64,000 nucleotides of DNA from Bacillota bacterium (lineage in GTDB: Bacteria > Bacillota > Clostridia > Acetivibrionales > DSM-1351): positions 124,001 through 188,000 of the forward strand of contig JAEWMS010000086.1 in the NCBI GenBank assembly GCA_023393115.1, given 5' to 3'. The notes beneath the pieces were generated by a model, which saw only the letters and a list, made by a program, of their open reading frames with translations, did no database searches and was not told the origin of the DNA. A program made the translations under genes and the position numbers. This document shows, one piece after another, positions 41,011 through 50,945 of the stretch; positions within the stretch are counted from its first letter, which is position 1; each line of letters begins with the position of its first letter.

Positions 41011-42882
41011 ATGTGGAATAATATAACTTCAAGAATTTTCTCCAGACTTATGAGCGGCTTGCAGTTCTACAGAAATATTTCTATAAAGAAAAAACTACTT
41101 TTGGTATTGTATATACAGATATTAGTACCTCTTGTTTTCATCGGTTTTTTCAGTTTTAAAAGCTCGGAAGAGATAATAACAAGTAAGTCACTTTCCTATT
41201 CTAAGGACATTCTCAGCATCATTGAACTCAGGCTTCAGGATACTGTTAGAAACCTTGATATAGTGTCTCAGGATCTCAGCAGCGATTATAGCATATACAG
41301 AGCCTTGATAAATGATGACAATACCAGTATAAACAAGCTATATAATTATGAATTAGAGAGCCAGCTTAACAATGTGTTTTTAAATGCTGCCATGACAAGA
41401 GATGAAATTGAATCAATGTGTATTGTCACAAATAAAAAGCAGTTTTATATTTATGATAACAACAACAATGCAGAAAATTCAAATATTAAGTCAATAATAC
41501 TTCAAAATTACACTCAGATAAAAAGATCTGCGGCAGCTGCTAACGGTAAAGCTGTTTGGTTCTTTAACTCTAAAAACGGTATTGTTCAAAATTCCTATTT
41601 AATCAGAATGATTTACAACAGGGACAATTATAAAGAAATAGGTTTACTGGTTGTACAAATTAATATGAAATTTTTTGATATGGTTTTGCAGGGACTCGAA
41701 TCAGAAGTTATGCAGAATACAACCATTCTATCCTCAAACAGTGATATTATTATTTATAAAAACAAAAATGCCCTTGATAAGTATAAACAGGTAATCGAGG
41801 ATATTCCTTATGAAAAAAACTCTTTTGTTGATAAGAAAAATAATATCTTTGTTGCACACACATATCTGTCTGAACCGAGATGGAGAATAGTTACCTACAT
41901 ACCGCTCAAACAGCTTTACTCTGATGTGGAAAGCCTCAGAAACAGGATTATTTTGTTATGTTTTGGTTCCATTTTAATACTGTCCTTTGTAAGCGTATTT
42001 ATGTCTTTTGATATGATTAAGCCGATTAATCAGCTTGTTAAAGCAATGAAAGGTGTAAACATTGATAATATTTCTGATAGCTACATTGCCATAGAAAGAA
42101 AAGATGAACTTGGCTTTTTGCAGAAAACCTTCAATAACATGACTAAAGAAATAGATCATCTGGTAACGTGGATATACAGAGAACAGATTACCAGAAAAGA
42201 GGCTGAAATCAAGGCTTTACAGTCACAAATAAATCCTCATTTTCTTTTCAATACTTTGGAATCAATTAATTGGATGGCCCAGTTGAATAATGTTCCTGAG
42301 ATAAGCAGTACCGTGTCAGATCTTTCAACCTTGATGGAGGCCAGTATCGGAAGGGATGACAGGCTTATAACCATTGAAGAAGAGTTTATGTATATTGACA
42401 AGTATATTGCCTTGTTAAAAAGGAGATTTGAAGACAGAATTACTCTTAATAAAGAAGTAGATCCAAAAGTACTTTATGTTAAAATTCCAAGACTTCTGAT
42501 ACAGCCACTGATTGAAAACGCCGTATACCACGGTGTGGAAAACAGCAGAGGAAAAGGTATAATAACCCTTTCGGCCTGTATTCGTGACGAACTTCTTACA
42601 ATAGAAGTAATAGATAACGGAAACGGTATTCCAGCCGAAGAACTGCAAAGATTAAATAAAGGTTTGGAAATGGATAATGATACCTATTTCAAGTCATTGT
42701 CCAAAAAACAGAATAAGAGTATTGGGATTGATAATGTAAATAGAAGGATAAAGCTTTTTTATGGTGAAAAGTATGGCATTAAATTAGAGAGTAAGCAGAA
42801 TATCTATACAAAAGTATCTGTTACATTACCTGCACAGAGTTATAATAAGGAGGGTTTTTATGTACAAAGTCCTAATAATTGA
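41011..42882 (+). CDS. cuaS: Sensor histidine kinase, YesM type
   Basis: A 623-residue membrane kinase: TM1 near 29-47 (LLVLYIQILVPLVFIGFFSF), a large extracellular sensor region, TM2 near 310-330, a HAMP domain (FDMIKPINQLVKAMKG), then the His_kinase/HATPase pair. The phospho-accepting His is in INPHFLFNTLESINW (His410); PLIENAVYHGVE is the N box. Overlaps the regulator gene by 23 nt. Likely signals with CuaD and phosphorylates CuaR, and possibly the second regulator at 48051. Confidence 0.85.
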   Translation: MWNNITSRIFSRLMSGLQFYRNISIKKKLLLVLYIQILVPLVFIGFFSFKSSEEIITSKSLSYSKDILSIIELRLQDTVRNLDIVSQDLSSDYSIYRALINDDNTSINKLYNYELESQLNNVFLNAAMTRDEIESMCIVTNKKQFYIYDNNNNAENSNIKSIILQNYTQIKRSAAAANGKAVWFFNSKNGIVQNSYLIRMIYNRDNYKEIGLLVVQINMKFFDMVLQGLESEVMQNTTILSSNSDIIIYKNKNALDKYKQVIEDIPYEKNSFVDKKNNIFVAHTYLSEPRWRIVTYIPLKQLYSDVESLRNRIILLCFGSILILSFVSVFMSFDMIKPINQLVKAMKGVNIDNISDSYIAIERKDELGFLQKTFNNMTKEIDHLVTWIYREQITRKEAEIKALQSQINPHFLFNTLESINWMAQLNNVPEISSTVSDLSTLMEASIGRDDRLITIEEEFMYIDKYIALLKRRFEDRITLNKEVDPKVLYVKIPRLLIQPLIENAVYHGVENSRGKGIITLSACIRDELLTIEVIDNGNGIPAEELQRLNKGLEMDNDTYFKSLSKKQNKSIGIDNVNRRIKLFYGEKYGIKLESKQNIYTKVSVTLPAQSYNKEGFYVQSPNN

Positions 42883-44482
42883 TGATGAATCCATTATCAG
42901 AAAAGGAATAAAGAACATCATTAATTGGAAGCAATTAGACTGCGAAGTATGTGCAGACGCAAGTGATGGAATTGAAGGAATAGAACTCATTAAAAAGTAT
43001 TTGCCTGAAATTATTATTACAGATATCCGTATGCCCGGTTTGGACGGTTTAAGTATGATCAAGCAGGTGAAGGGAATCGTGCCATACTCCAAAATAATTA
43101 TCCTTACCGGATACAGGGACTTTGACTATGTACAGGAAGCAATAAAGTGCGGAGCTTTTGATTTTTTATTAAAGCCTTCAAAGATTGAAGAACTTACAGC
43201 GGTTCTTACTCGTGCTGTAAACGAAATAAATGACCAGAAAATCAGACATATGGAAATTGACAGGTTTAAGCTGCTCTTTGAACAGAGTATTCCAATACTC
43301 AGGGAGAAGCTCCTCTATGACATTATCTACGGCTTGAATACCAGTGAATGTGAAATCCTTGAGAAAATGAGACTCTTTAACATAAACATTCAAAACTTTG
43401 TCCTGGTAGTTATGGAAAATGATTATGATGAAAAATCAAACAGTTCCCAGTATGACAAACATCTTTACCAGTTTGGTATTGTAAACTCTTTCGAGGAAAT
43501 ATTTGCCGAGAAGTACGAAGTACTAAGCATAATGCTAAACAGCAGCAGGGTCGGTTTCATTATTCAGAAACCTGACAGGAAAGAGCTGGACATTGCTGAG
43601 GTAAGCGAAAAATGTGGATATTTGCAGGAGGTAATCAATAACGGGTTTGGTTTCACAGTAACCATAGCAGTAAGCTCCGGAGGGGTATCACCAATGGAAC
43701 TTCCTGAAAAATTAAAGGAGTGTTTGGGCTCTCTTGAGTATAAAAGCTATATGGGTAATAACTCAATTATCCAATACAGTGACTTGAATTCATTTTTCAG
43801 ATATGAAGACTATTCTACGCTGGACAAGTATCAGAAACAGCTGCTTGAAAGTATTAAGTCCGGAAATGAAGGACTCGTAAGGGTAACGACACAAAACATT
43901 GCAAGATATGTTACGACAAATAAAATAAACATAAATTATATGAAGAACTTTTACTATACAACTTTATCTTCAATTAATAATATAAGAATATCCGTCTCAG
44001 CCATAGAAGTTGATAAAAAACATGAAGAGGGTAAAGATATTGCCAGCCTTCTTAAGTTGATAGAAAAAAGTGAAAGCGCCGACGAATTGAACTCGTTATT
44101 GGAGGACGTCGCAGTCAGAATAGCCGAAAAAGTCAACAACTTCAATAATAAGAGTATTAAGCTTATTCTCAGAAAAGCAATAGACTATATTCAGGAGCAC
44201 TATAATGAACAGGTTACTCTCAATGAAGTAGCTGAAAATATTTATGTAAGTACTTTCTATATCAGCAGAATGTTTAAAAAGGAACTGGGAAAAAGCTTTG
44301 TAGACTACCTTAATGATGTAAGGATAGAAAAATCCAAAGAGTTACTGAAGGATGTAAAATATAAAACTTATGAGGTTGCAGAGATAGTCGGAATTTCCGA
44401 CCCTCATTACTTTTCAAAGCTATTTAAAAAGTATTCGGGCATGACTCCTTCTGAGTACCGTGAAACTCTTGCATTAAAATAG
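42860..44482 (+). CDS. cuaR: AraC-type response regulator, first copy
   Basis: A 540-residue YesN-family regulator. The receiver domain has DDE near residue 8-10, phospho-acceptor Asp55 in IITDIRMPGLDG and Lys in LLKPSKIEEL. A central helical region follows, and two AraC helix-turn-helices end the protein (VTLNEVAENIYVSTFYISRM and YEVAEIVGISDPHYFSKLF). AAGGAGGG lies before the ATG inside cuaS. Probably activates the transporter operon downstream. A paralogue of the same length lies at 48051. Confidence 0.87.
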   Translation: MYKVLIIDDESIIRKGIKNIINWKQLDCEVCADASDGIEGIELIKKYLPEIIITDIRMPGLDGLSMIKQVKGIVPYSKIIILTGYRDFDYVQEAIKCGAFDFLLKPSKIEELTAVLTRAVNEINDQKIRHMEIDRFKLLFEQSIPILREKLLYDIIYGLNTSECEILEKMRLFNINIQNFVLVVMENDYDEKSNSSQYDKHLYQFGIVNSFEEIFAEKYEVLSIMLNSSRVGFIIQKPDRKELDIAEVSEKCGYLQEVINNGFGFTVTIAVSSGGVSPMELPEKLKECLGSLEYKSYMGNNSIIQYSDLNSFFRYEDYSTLDKYQKQLLESIKSGNEGLVRVTTQNIARYVTTNKININYMKNFYYTTLSSINNIRISVSAIEVDKKHEEGKDIASLLKLIEKSESADELNSLLEDVAVRIAEKVNNFNNKSIKLILRKAIDYIQEHYNEQVTLNEVAENIYVSTFYISRMFKKELGKSFVDYLNDVRIEKSKELLKDVKYKTYEVAEIVGISDPHYFSKLFKKYSGMTPSEYRETLALK

Positions 44483-44794
44483 ACGACAGTTAAATATATT
44501 GTTGTTCAATCTTGATTTATACTGGAATTTCTTGCATATACAATTACATAAGAGAGTAAAATTTGGAAGGATTTTATAATAAAAGCGGGTTCACTCCATA
44601 TGAGACACATTTTTCTAGTAAATGTGTCTTTTTTGTGTTCAATTTTGTGGTAGGCAGATTGTCAATATATTTCATAATAAAGCAACATTGTCTATTTAGA
44701 AACAAAGTCCCATTTTATACAATTAGGTTGCAAAGGTGCTCAACACCTTAAGCAAAACACAACCGGTGTGTAATAAAAAAGGAGGACTTTTAGA
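44483..44794. other. Regulatory gap between cuaR and cuaA
   Basis: Contains a terminator at 44603-44635 (AGACACATTT with AAATGTGTCT, then seven T), which either ends cuaDSR or attenuates readthrough. After it come a small palindrome AAGGTG-CTCAA-CACCTT (44734-44750) and the near-palindrome ACACAACCGGTGTGT, both operator-like, then GGAGG before cuaA. I find no confident -35/-10 pair. Confidence 0.6.
44603..44635 (+). terminator. Terminator after cuaDSR
   Basis: Perfect 10-bp stem (44603-44612 with 44620-44629) and a T-run. Confidence 0.85.
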
Positions 44795-46159
44795 ATGTTT
44801 AAGAAGACAATGACTGCTGTTCTTGCAGGTGTTATGGCTTTAAGCATCGCAGCCTGCGGAAACAACGACAGCGCAACAAGCAGTACATCAACAGCAACAG
44901 CTTCAGCGGCACCAAGCTCAGTCGCTGCTGAATCAACAACAGCACAGGCAACACCATCTGCAGAGCCAAAGAAGCTAACAGATGCAGAGGGTACAGTTGT
45001 TATGTGGAACTGGGAAAATCAGGATCAGCTAAAAGAAACACTTAAAGACTTCAATACCAGATATCCAAAGGTAAAGGTTGAATCAGTACCGGTAGCAAGT
45101 GCAGACTATGTAAAAAAGATTCAGACAGCTGTAGCAGCAAAAACTGCTCTGCCTGACGTAATTAGAGGTGAGCTTGGTTTCAGAGGTACATTGTTTGATA
45201 TGGAAATACTTGATGACCTTGCACAAGCTCCATACAACTTTGATAAGAGCAAGATGCCTGAGCAGGCACTACCTCTTGTAACAAATAAGAATGGGCAGGT
45301 ATTGGGAGCACTTACTCAGTTCAATCCTTCCGGTATAGCTTACAGAAGAAGCATGGTAAAGGAACTCTTTGGAACAGATGATCCAACAGCTTTAGCTGAT
45401 AAGTTCAAGACCTGGGATGACATGATCAATGCATTTAAAGATGCAAAAATTAATGGTAAAAAAGTTTATGCTTTCAGATCTGTAAGAGATATATTCCACA
45501 TAGTTGACGGATACAATCCTACAAATCCTATCCAGGATGGTACTGTAAAAATGCAGGAAGTATACCTTCCTACTTTCGAGCTTATCGAAAAGATGTGGAA
45601 AGCTGGAGTGTTAAACAAATATGATTTCTGGACACCAGCATGGAATGCTTCGTTTGCTAAGAAAGAAGATGTATTTACAGCAGCAGCACCTTGGTTCCTG
45701 AAATACGTAGTTGAGCCAAATGATAAAAATGGCAGTGGAGACTGGGGTGTAACAGTAGCTCCAGGCGGAATGTTTAACTGGGGTGGAACAGCACTATCAG
45801 TTTGGAAGGATTCCAAAGTAAAAGAAGCTTCATGGGCATACATTTTTGATCAAATACTCAATGAACAAGGTGTAAAAAATTCCTTTGAAATTGGAATGAA
45901 CATAACACCTGTAAAAGAATTCATGGATAAGCCAGGCTTCTACAGCAAGCAGGAACCATACTGGGGTAACCAGGATGTAGGTAAGTTCTTTATGGATAAT
46001 ATCAGCGCTGTAAAAGTTAAGGAACTCGGAAAATATGACAGCTACCTTGAAAACAACTTTGTTCTCGGATTAGGTGAAATTAAGAGAGGTAAGACGGCTC
46101 AAGAAGCTGTAGATGCTATGATAGCTGACATTAAGAAGAATGTACCTGAATTGAAGTAA
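44795..46159 (+). CDS. cuaA: Cellodextrin-binding lipoprotein of ABC transporter 1
   Basis: A 454-residue lipoprotein that should deliver cellodextrins to the permeases encoded next. The signal peptide MFKKTMTAVLAGVMALSIAAC ends in lipobox SIAAC. A Ser/Ala/Thr-rich linker (about 25-55, including SAAPSSVAAESTTAQ) separates the lipid anchor from the binding fold (GTVVMWNWENQDQLKETLKD, then VIRGELGFRG). A stable hairpin after the gene probably raises its mRNA level over the permeases. Homologous by order to CuaA. Confidence 0.87.
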   Translation: MFKKTMTAVLAGVMALSIAACGNNDSATSSTSTATASAAPSSVAAESTTAQATPSAEPKKLTDAEGTVVMWNWENQDQLKETLKDFNTRYPKVKVESVPVASADYVKKIQTAVAAKTALPDVIRGELGFRGTLFDMEILDDLAQAPYNFDKSKMPEQALPLVTNKNGQVLGALTQFNPSGIAYRRSMVKELFGTDDPTALADKFKTWDDMINAFKDAKINGKKVYAFRSVRDIFHIVDGYNPTNPIQDGTVKMQEVYLPTFELIEKMWKAGVLNKYDFWTPAWNASFAKKEDVFTAAAPWFLKYVVEPNDKNGSGDWGVTVAPGGMFNWGGTALSVWKDSKVKEASWAYIFDQILNEQGVKNSFEIGMNITPVKEFMDKPGFYSKQEPYWGNQDVGKFFMDNISAVKVKELGKYDSYLENNFVLGLGEIKRGKTAQEAVDAMIADIKKNVPELK

Positions 46160-46179
46160 TATTAGTAATTCAACTGATG

Positions 46180-46206
46180 GGGAGAGGGTAAAAAATCCCT
46201 CTCCCT
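46180..46206 (+). terminator. Intra-operon hairpin between cuaA and cuaB
   Basis: Perfect 9-bp GC-rich stem (GGGAGAGGG at 46180-46188, CCCTCTCCC at 46197-46205), weak T tail. Typical of partial terminators or RNA-stabilising hairpins after binding-protein genes. Confidence 0.65.
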
Positions 46207-46261
46207 ATTTAGTTTCTTTTCAACACTTTTGCCTACGTGCAAGCACGAATAGGAGGTTTAC

Positions 46262-47179
46262 ATGAAAAATCTATCAAAGAAGTCAACACCTTACCTTTTT
46301 ATGGCACCGTACTTTATACTGTTTATATTATTCTCACTACTTCCGATATTATTTACGCTTTATATGAGCTTTAATGAATGGGATGGCTATACAGATATAA
46401 AATATGTTGGAGTTGGCAATTATGCAAGAATGTTAGAGAACGGAGAATTTCTTCTTTCACTTAAAAATACGGCAATAATAATGCTTATGCTAATACCTAT
46501 ACAGTTGGTCCTGGCCATCTTCATAGCATATATGATTAATTCAAAGCTGGTAGTGCATAAGGAAATATTCAAGACGGCAATATTTGCACCCTACCTTACC
46601 ATACCTATTGCTGCAGGTTTGTTATGGTCATTCTTTTTTGACGGTACTGCTGGAACAATAAACTATATTCTGCAGGGACTTCATATAATAGAGAATCCGA
46701 TTGAATGGCTGGCCGATCCGTTCCTTGCTAAAATTGTTGTTGCAGCAATTATGTTGTGGAGATATCTCGGGTACAGTGTACTATTCTTCATGGCTGGTTT
46801 TGTTTCGATACCTGAAGAACTTTTTGAAGCTGCGCGTGTAGATGGAGCAAGGGCGTGGCACAACTTCTGGAACATATCACTTCCTATGATTAAGCCAATT
46901 ACAATTTACATGGTTATAACTTCAATGATAGGCGGATTCCAGACCTTTGACGAGCCTAATATCATTTATACTCAGGGCAACTACCAGACTGGACCATATT
47001 CGGGCGGACCAGACCAAGGAGTTTTAACAATGGTTATGCTGCTGGGTAAAGGAGCTTTCCAGCACAGACAGTATGGATATGGTAGTGCTGTAGCATTCGG
47101 AATGTTTGTTGTTATTGCATTATTTTCATTTTTATCACTGAAGTTCATGAATGGGAGGGAGAAAGATGGAACAATCTAA
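46262..47179 (+). CDS. cuaB: ABC transporter 1 permease, MalF type
   Basis: A 305-residue permease with six membrane segments and the EAA loop EAARVDGARAWHNFWNISLP, which docks the ATPase. AGGAGG lies before the ATG. Overlaps cuaC by 14 nt. No ATPase gene is present anywhere in the island. Confidence 0.92.
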   Translation: MKNLSKKSTPYLFMAPYFILFILFSLLPILFTLYMSFNEWDGYTDIKYVGVGNYARMLENGEFLLSLKNTAIIMLMLIPIQLVLAIFIAYMINSKLVVHKEIFKTAIFAPYLTIPIAAGLLWSFFFDGTAGTINYILQGLHIIENPIEWLADPFLAKIVVAAIMLWRYLGYSVLFFMAGFVSIPEELFEAARVDGARAWHNFWNISLPMIKPITIYMVITSMIGGFQTFDEPNIIYTQGNYQTGPYSGGPDQGVLTMVMLLGKGAFQHRQYGYGSAVAFGMFVVIALFSFLSLKFMNGREKDGTI

Positions 47180-47993
47180 CAAGTTTTACTCCTTTATCTT
47201 ATATATATTATTGACTCTTTGCGCAGTATTTACTATAGGTCCATTTTATCTAATGGTAATTATGAGTAGCTATGATTCAAATGAACTTTTTATGGGTCTA
47301 CACCTTTTACCAGGCGATGACTTTATTGTAAACATAAAGGATGTTTTTGTAAACGCAGGTTTTGGAAAATATTATTTCAATAGTATATATATTGCGGTCA
47401 CCGCAACATTATTAACTGTTCTTGTATGTGCAATGTGTGGATATGCTCTGGCCAAGTTTGACTTTAAACTTAAAAAGCTTTCTTATTACGCTATATTAAT
47501 AACTATGATGCTTCCTACTCAGCTGGGCTTGATAGCATTTGTATGGGAAATGAATAAAATCGGTTGGACCGATTCACATCTGTCTCTGATTATTCCGTCT
47601 GCTGCTAATGCTTTTGCAGTATACTGGATTAGACAATATACTGTACAGGGTGTTCCAACAGAGATTATTGAGAGCGGCAGAATGGATGGATGCAATGAAG
47701 CAGGAATTTTCTTTAGACTTGTAGTACCGTTCATAAAACCGGCATTGGGTTCACAGGCCATGCTTTCCTTTATGGCATCATGGAATGCATATCTAGTGCC
47801 GCTGGTTTTGATCAGTAAACCGGAAAAGTATACAGTTACACTGGGATTGTCAACACTTGATGCATTGTACAGAGCTAATTTCGGTGCCAGAATAGCAGCA
47901 CTTGTAATCGGCACAATTCCAATGTTTATATTATTTTTGTTGTTCTCCAAATCACTTATAAAGGGAATAACTGCAGGATCGGTAAAAGGCTGA
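47166..47993 (+). CDS. cuaC: ABC transporter 1 permease, MalG type
   Basis: A 275-residue permease with six membrane segments and EAA loop ESGRMDGCNEAGIFFRLVVP. The start at 47166 has GGGAGGGAG upstream; an in-frame ATG five codons earlier is part of that ribosome site. Partner of cuaB. Confidence 0.92.
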   Translation: MEQSNKFYSFILYILLTLCAVFTIGPFYLMVIMSSYDSNELFMGLHLLPGDDFIVNIKDVFVNAGFGKYYFNSIYIAVTATLLTVLVCAMCGYALAKFDFKLKKLSYYAILITMMLPTQLGLIAFVWEMNKIGWTDSHLSLIIPSAANAFAVYWIRQYTVQGVPTEIIESGRMDGCNEAGIFFRLVVPFIKPALGSQAMLSFMASWNAYLVPLVLISKPEKYTVTLGLSTLDALYRANFGARIAALVIGTIPMFILFLLFSKSLIKGITAGSVKG

Positions 47994-48050
47994 TATAACA
48001 CTTTTTGAAAATATATCCAAAAGTGTCAAGGCACTTATATGGAGGGTACA

Positions 48051-49673
48051 ATGTATAAGGTTTTAATAATAGATGATGAGCCAATCATAAGAAAAGGAAT
48101 CAAAAACATAATAAATTGGAAACAGCTGAACTGTGAGGTTTGCGCTGAGGCCAGTGATGGTGCAGAAGGATTGGAACTTATAAAAAAGTTGCTTCCTGAA
48201 ATTATTCTGACTGATATACGTATGCCCGGATTAGATGGCCTCGATATGTTAAAACAGGTAAAAGATATTGTTCCCAATTCCAAAATAATAATAGTTTCAG
48301 GCTATAGGGAATTTGACTATGTCCATGAAGCAATAAAATGCGGTGCTTTTGATTTTCTTTTAAAGCCTACCAGGTTGGAAGAACTTACATCAGTTCTGGC
48401 AAGAGCTGTAGATATTCTGAATGAACAGAAATTAAGACATTCGGAAGTTGATAAGTTTAAATTACTCTTTGAGCAGAGCATTCCCTTGCTCAAAGAGAAA
48501 TTACTTTGTGATATAGTTTTTGAGATAAATAGTAATGAAAATGAAATAACAGAAAAAATGAAGCTATTTGATATCAATATCAATAACTTTGTTTTTATTG
48601 TAATTGAAAACGATTTAGTTGAAAGTTCAGTAAATACACAGTACGATAAGCATTTGTACCAGTTTGGCATTATAAATTCCTTTGAAGAAATTATGGCAGA
48701 GAAATATGAGGTCCATGTAATAAGTCTCAATAGTAACAAGGTGGGCTTTATTATACAAAATAATTCACATACAGGCATAAATATGACTGAAATACTTGAA
48801 AAAACTGCTTTTCTTCAGGAAATGATATACAATGCCTTTGGAATTTCTGTTTCAATTGCCCTAAGTACTGAAGGCTCGTCAGTTTTTGAATTACCTGAAA
48901 AACTCAAAGAATGTCAGTACTCACTGGAGTACAAAAGTTACCTGGGTAACAATTCTATAATTCAATACAGTGATTTGAATTCCTTCTTTAAGTATGAGGA
49001 CTACTCTTTGCTTGAGAGGTATAAAAAGCAACTGCTTGAGGGCGTTAAGGCAGGTAATGAGGCTCTTGTGAAAGCTTCTTCAGATAGCATAGGTAATTTT
49101 ATTTCATCAAACACAATCAGCATTAATTATCTGAAGAATTACTACTATTCTGCTCTGTCATCAATTAATAATATTAGAATTTCGGTTCTGGCAGCTAATA
49201 CTGATAAAAAGCATGAAGAGGGTAAGGATATTGCAAGCCTTATAAAACTTATTGAAAAAAGTAGCAATACTGAGGAGCTGAATTTGCTTCTTCAGCAGGT
49301 TGCCTTAAAGATTGCAAACAAGGTTAACAGCTTTAATAATAAGAGTATCAGAGTTACGCTCAGGAAAGCTATTGACTATATAAATGAACATTATTCCGAG
49401 CCGGTAACTCTAAATGAAGTAGCAGAACATACTTTTGTAACAACCTTTTATATAAGTAGAATGTTTAAAAAAGAACTAGGAACGAGTTTTATTGATTATT
49501 TAAATGACATAAGGATTGAAAAAGCAAAAGAACTTTTAAAGGATGTTAAATATAAATCCTACGAAGTAGCAAGTCTTGTGGGAATACCCGACCCACACTA
49601 TTTCTCCAGGCTGTTTAAAAAGCATTCAGGAATATCCCCATCAGAATATCGGGAAACCTTGCAACTAGTATAA
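48051..49673 (+). CDS. AraC-type response regulator, second copy without its own kinase
   Basis: A 540-residue regulator, the same length and layout as cuaR: Asp55 in ILTDIRMPGLDG, Lys in LLKPTRLEEL, and two AraC helix-turn-helices. By eye the receiver and DNA-binding regions are very close to CuaR; in the last 98 residues compared I count about 19 differences. The GGAGGG at 48041 is the ribosome site for the ATG at 48051. It begins 57 nt after cuaC and ends before a gap with a large inverted repeat. With no kinase beside it, it may be phosphorylated by CuaS or by an unlinked kinase, and may control the second transporter. From memory the R. cellulolyticum cluster does not have this gene. Confidence 0.85.
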   Translation: MYKVLIIDDEPIIRKGIKNIINWKQLNCEVCAEASDGAEGLELIKKLLPEIILTDIRMPGLDGLDMLKQVKDIVPNSKIIIVSGYREFDYVHEAIKCGAFDFLLKPTRLEELTSVLARAVDILNEQKLRHSEVDKFKLLFEQSIPLLKEKLLCDIVFEINSNENEITEKMKLFDININNFVFIVIENDLVESSVNTQYDKHLYQFGIINSFEEIMAEKYEVHVISLNSNKVGFIIQNNSHTGINMTEILEKTAFLQEMIYNAFGISVSIALSTEGSSVFELPEKLKECQYSLEYKSYLGNNSIIQYSDLNSFFKYEDYSLLERYKKQLLEGVKAGNEALVKASSDSIGNFISSNTISINYLKNYYYSALSSINNIRISVLAANTDKKHEEGKDIASLIKLIEKSSNTEELNLLLQQVALKIANKVNSFNNKSIRVTLRKAIDYINEHYSEPVTLNEVAEHTFVTTFYISRMFKKELGTSFIDYLNDIRIEKAKELLKDVKYKSYEVASLVGIPDPHYFSRLFKKHSGISPSEYRETLQLV

Positions 49674-49723
49674 AAGTAAGGTTTTCTAATCTTTTATTAA
49701 AAATTTAGAAACAATTCTGTAAC

Positions 49724-49784
49724 AAATGTGTAATATCTTGTTGTATTATTTTGCTCTTGGGCATAGACAAGATATTGCACATTT
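49724..49784 (+). repeat. 18-bp inverted repeat before transporter 2
   Basis: AAATGTGTAATATCTTGT (49724-49741) and its near-exact complement (49767-49784), 17 of 18 matching, 25-nt loop. Could be a terminator of the regulator gene or an operator pair. Confidence 0.7.
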
Positions 49785-49839
49785 AAGCAAGTTGTTCTAT
49801 TTTGTCTTGCCTTGCTATTCATTAAAATGTAAGTATAAC

Positions 49840-49884
49840 AAAACAGGTTAACAAGTTGATATTTAACTATAAACGCCTGTTTTT
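49840..49884 (+). terminator. Hairpin just before transporter 2 operon
   Basis: AAAACAGG (49840-49847) with CCTGTTTT (49876-49883), ending in T residues. May be a terminator or attenuator; it lies 51 nt before the permease gene. Confidence 0.5.
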
Positions 49885-49934
49885 CACATCACACACATCT
49901 ATACATACTACATTATGAAGGGTGGCATTGGCTA

Positions 49935-50933
49935 ATGGGAACAACATCGACTAATATAAAAAAAGTCGGCGATGCACAAAAATCTATTTATAAACACGGG
50001 TTTTTGTATGAAATCAAAAAGAACAAAGTACTTTTTATTATGATGCTCCCTGCATTGGTCGTTTTATTTCTGAACAACTATTTACCGATGGCAGGCGTAT
50101 TAATTGCATTTAAAAACTTCAAATATTTCGGAAGCAATTTCTTCGAAAACTTTTTCAAGAGCGAATGGGTAGGGATGGAGAATTTTGAATTCTTCACTGC
50201 AACACCTGACGCTTTCACAATCACCAGAAATACTCTTTTGTACAATCTTGCGTTTATCGTTATAGGATTGGTTATCTCAGTTTTCTTTGCAATAATTTTG
50301 AACGAAATAAGAGGGAAGTACGCCTCGAAATTCTATCAAGCAAGTATGTTTTTACCTTACTTCATGTCTTGGATCGTTGTAAGTTATCTTGTATTTGCAA
50401 TGTTAAGTGAAGAACAAGGTTTTGTAAATAAAAGTCTTCTTCCTGCACTAGGTGTGAGTCCAGATTCCCTTCCAGCATGGTACGGAGATCCGGGCAAATG
50501 GCCATTCATCTTAACAATAGTTAACATGTGGAAGTTCACTGGTTATAACTGTGTTGTTTATGTAGCAGCTATTGCAGGTATCGATCAGGAGTTTTATGAA
50601 GCAGCGACTGTTGATGGCGCATCAAGATTCCACCAAATAAGAAAAATAACAATACCTCTTCTGACTCCATTAATGGTTATATTAACCCTTCTTGCTGTTG
50701 GACGTGTATTCTATTCAGATTTCGGATTGTTCTTCAGTGTAACGAGAAATGTTGGGGCGTTGTATGATACTACACTGGTTATAGATACTTATGTTTACAA
50801 TGCTTTGCGTACAATGAATGATGTTGGTATGGCATCAGCAGCTGGTCTCTATCAGTCATTCTGTGGTTTTATTCTGGTACTGTCTTCCAACCTGATTGTT
50901 AAGAAGATAGATCCGGAGAAAGCACTATTTTAG
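49935..50933 (+). CDS. ABC transporter 2 permease, LplB type
   Basis: A 332-residue permease with six membrane segments and EAA loop YEAATVDGASRFHQIRKITI. The long N-terminus and the segment LPMAGVLIAFKNFKYFGSNF mark the LplB group, which often imports oligosaccharides or aldouronates. Start has AGGGTGG upstream. Followed 12 nt later by the second permease. Confidence 0.88.
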   Translation: MGTTSTNIKKVGDAQKSIYKHGFLYEIKKNKVLFIMMLPALVVLFLNNYLPMAGVLIAFKNFKYFGSNFFENFFKSEWVGMENFEFFTATPDAFTITRNTLLYNLAFIVIGLVISVFFAIILNEIRGKYASKFYQASMFLPYFMSWIVVSYLVFAMLSEEQGFVNKSLLPALGVSPDSLPAWYGDPGKWPFILTIVNMWKFTGYNCVVYVAAIAGIDQEFYEAATVDGASRFHQIRKITIPLLTPLMVILTLLAVGRVFYSDFGLFFSVTRNVGALYDTTLVIDTYVYNALRTMNDVGMASAAGLYQSFCGFILVLSSNLIVKKIDPEKALF

Positions 50934-50945
50934 GGGGGAAAAGAG

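Noticed and set aside
44563..44751. 62-codon ORF between cuaR and cuaA
   Set aside because: It spans a terminator hairpin and its product is low-quality hydrophobic sequence; no ribosome site.
47519..48001. 160-codon ORF antisense to cuaC
   Set aside because: Complement of the permease gene, with no ribosome site; shadow ORF.
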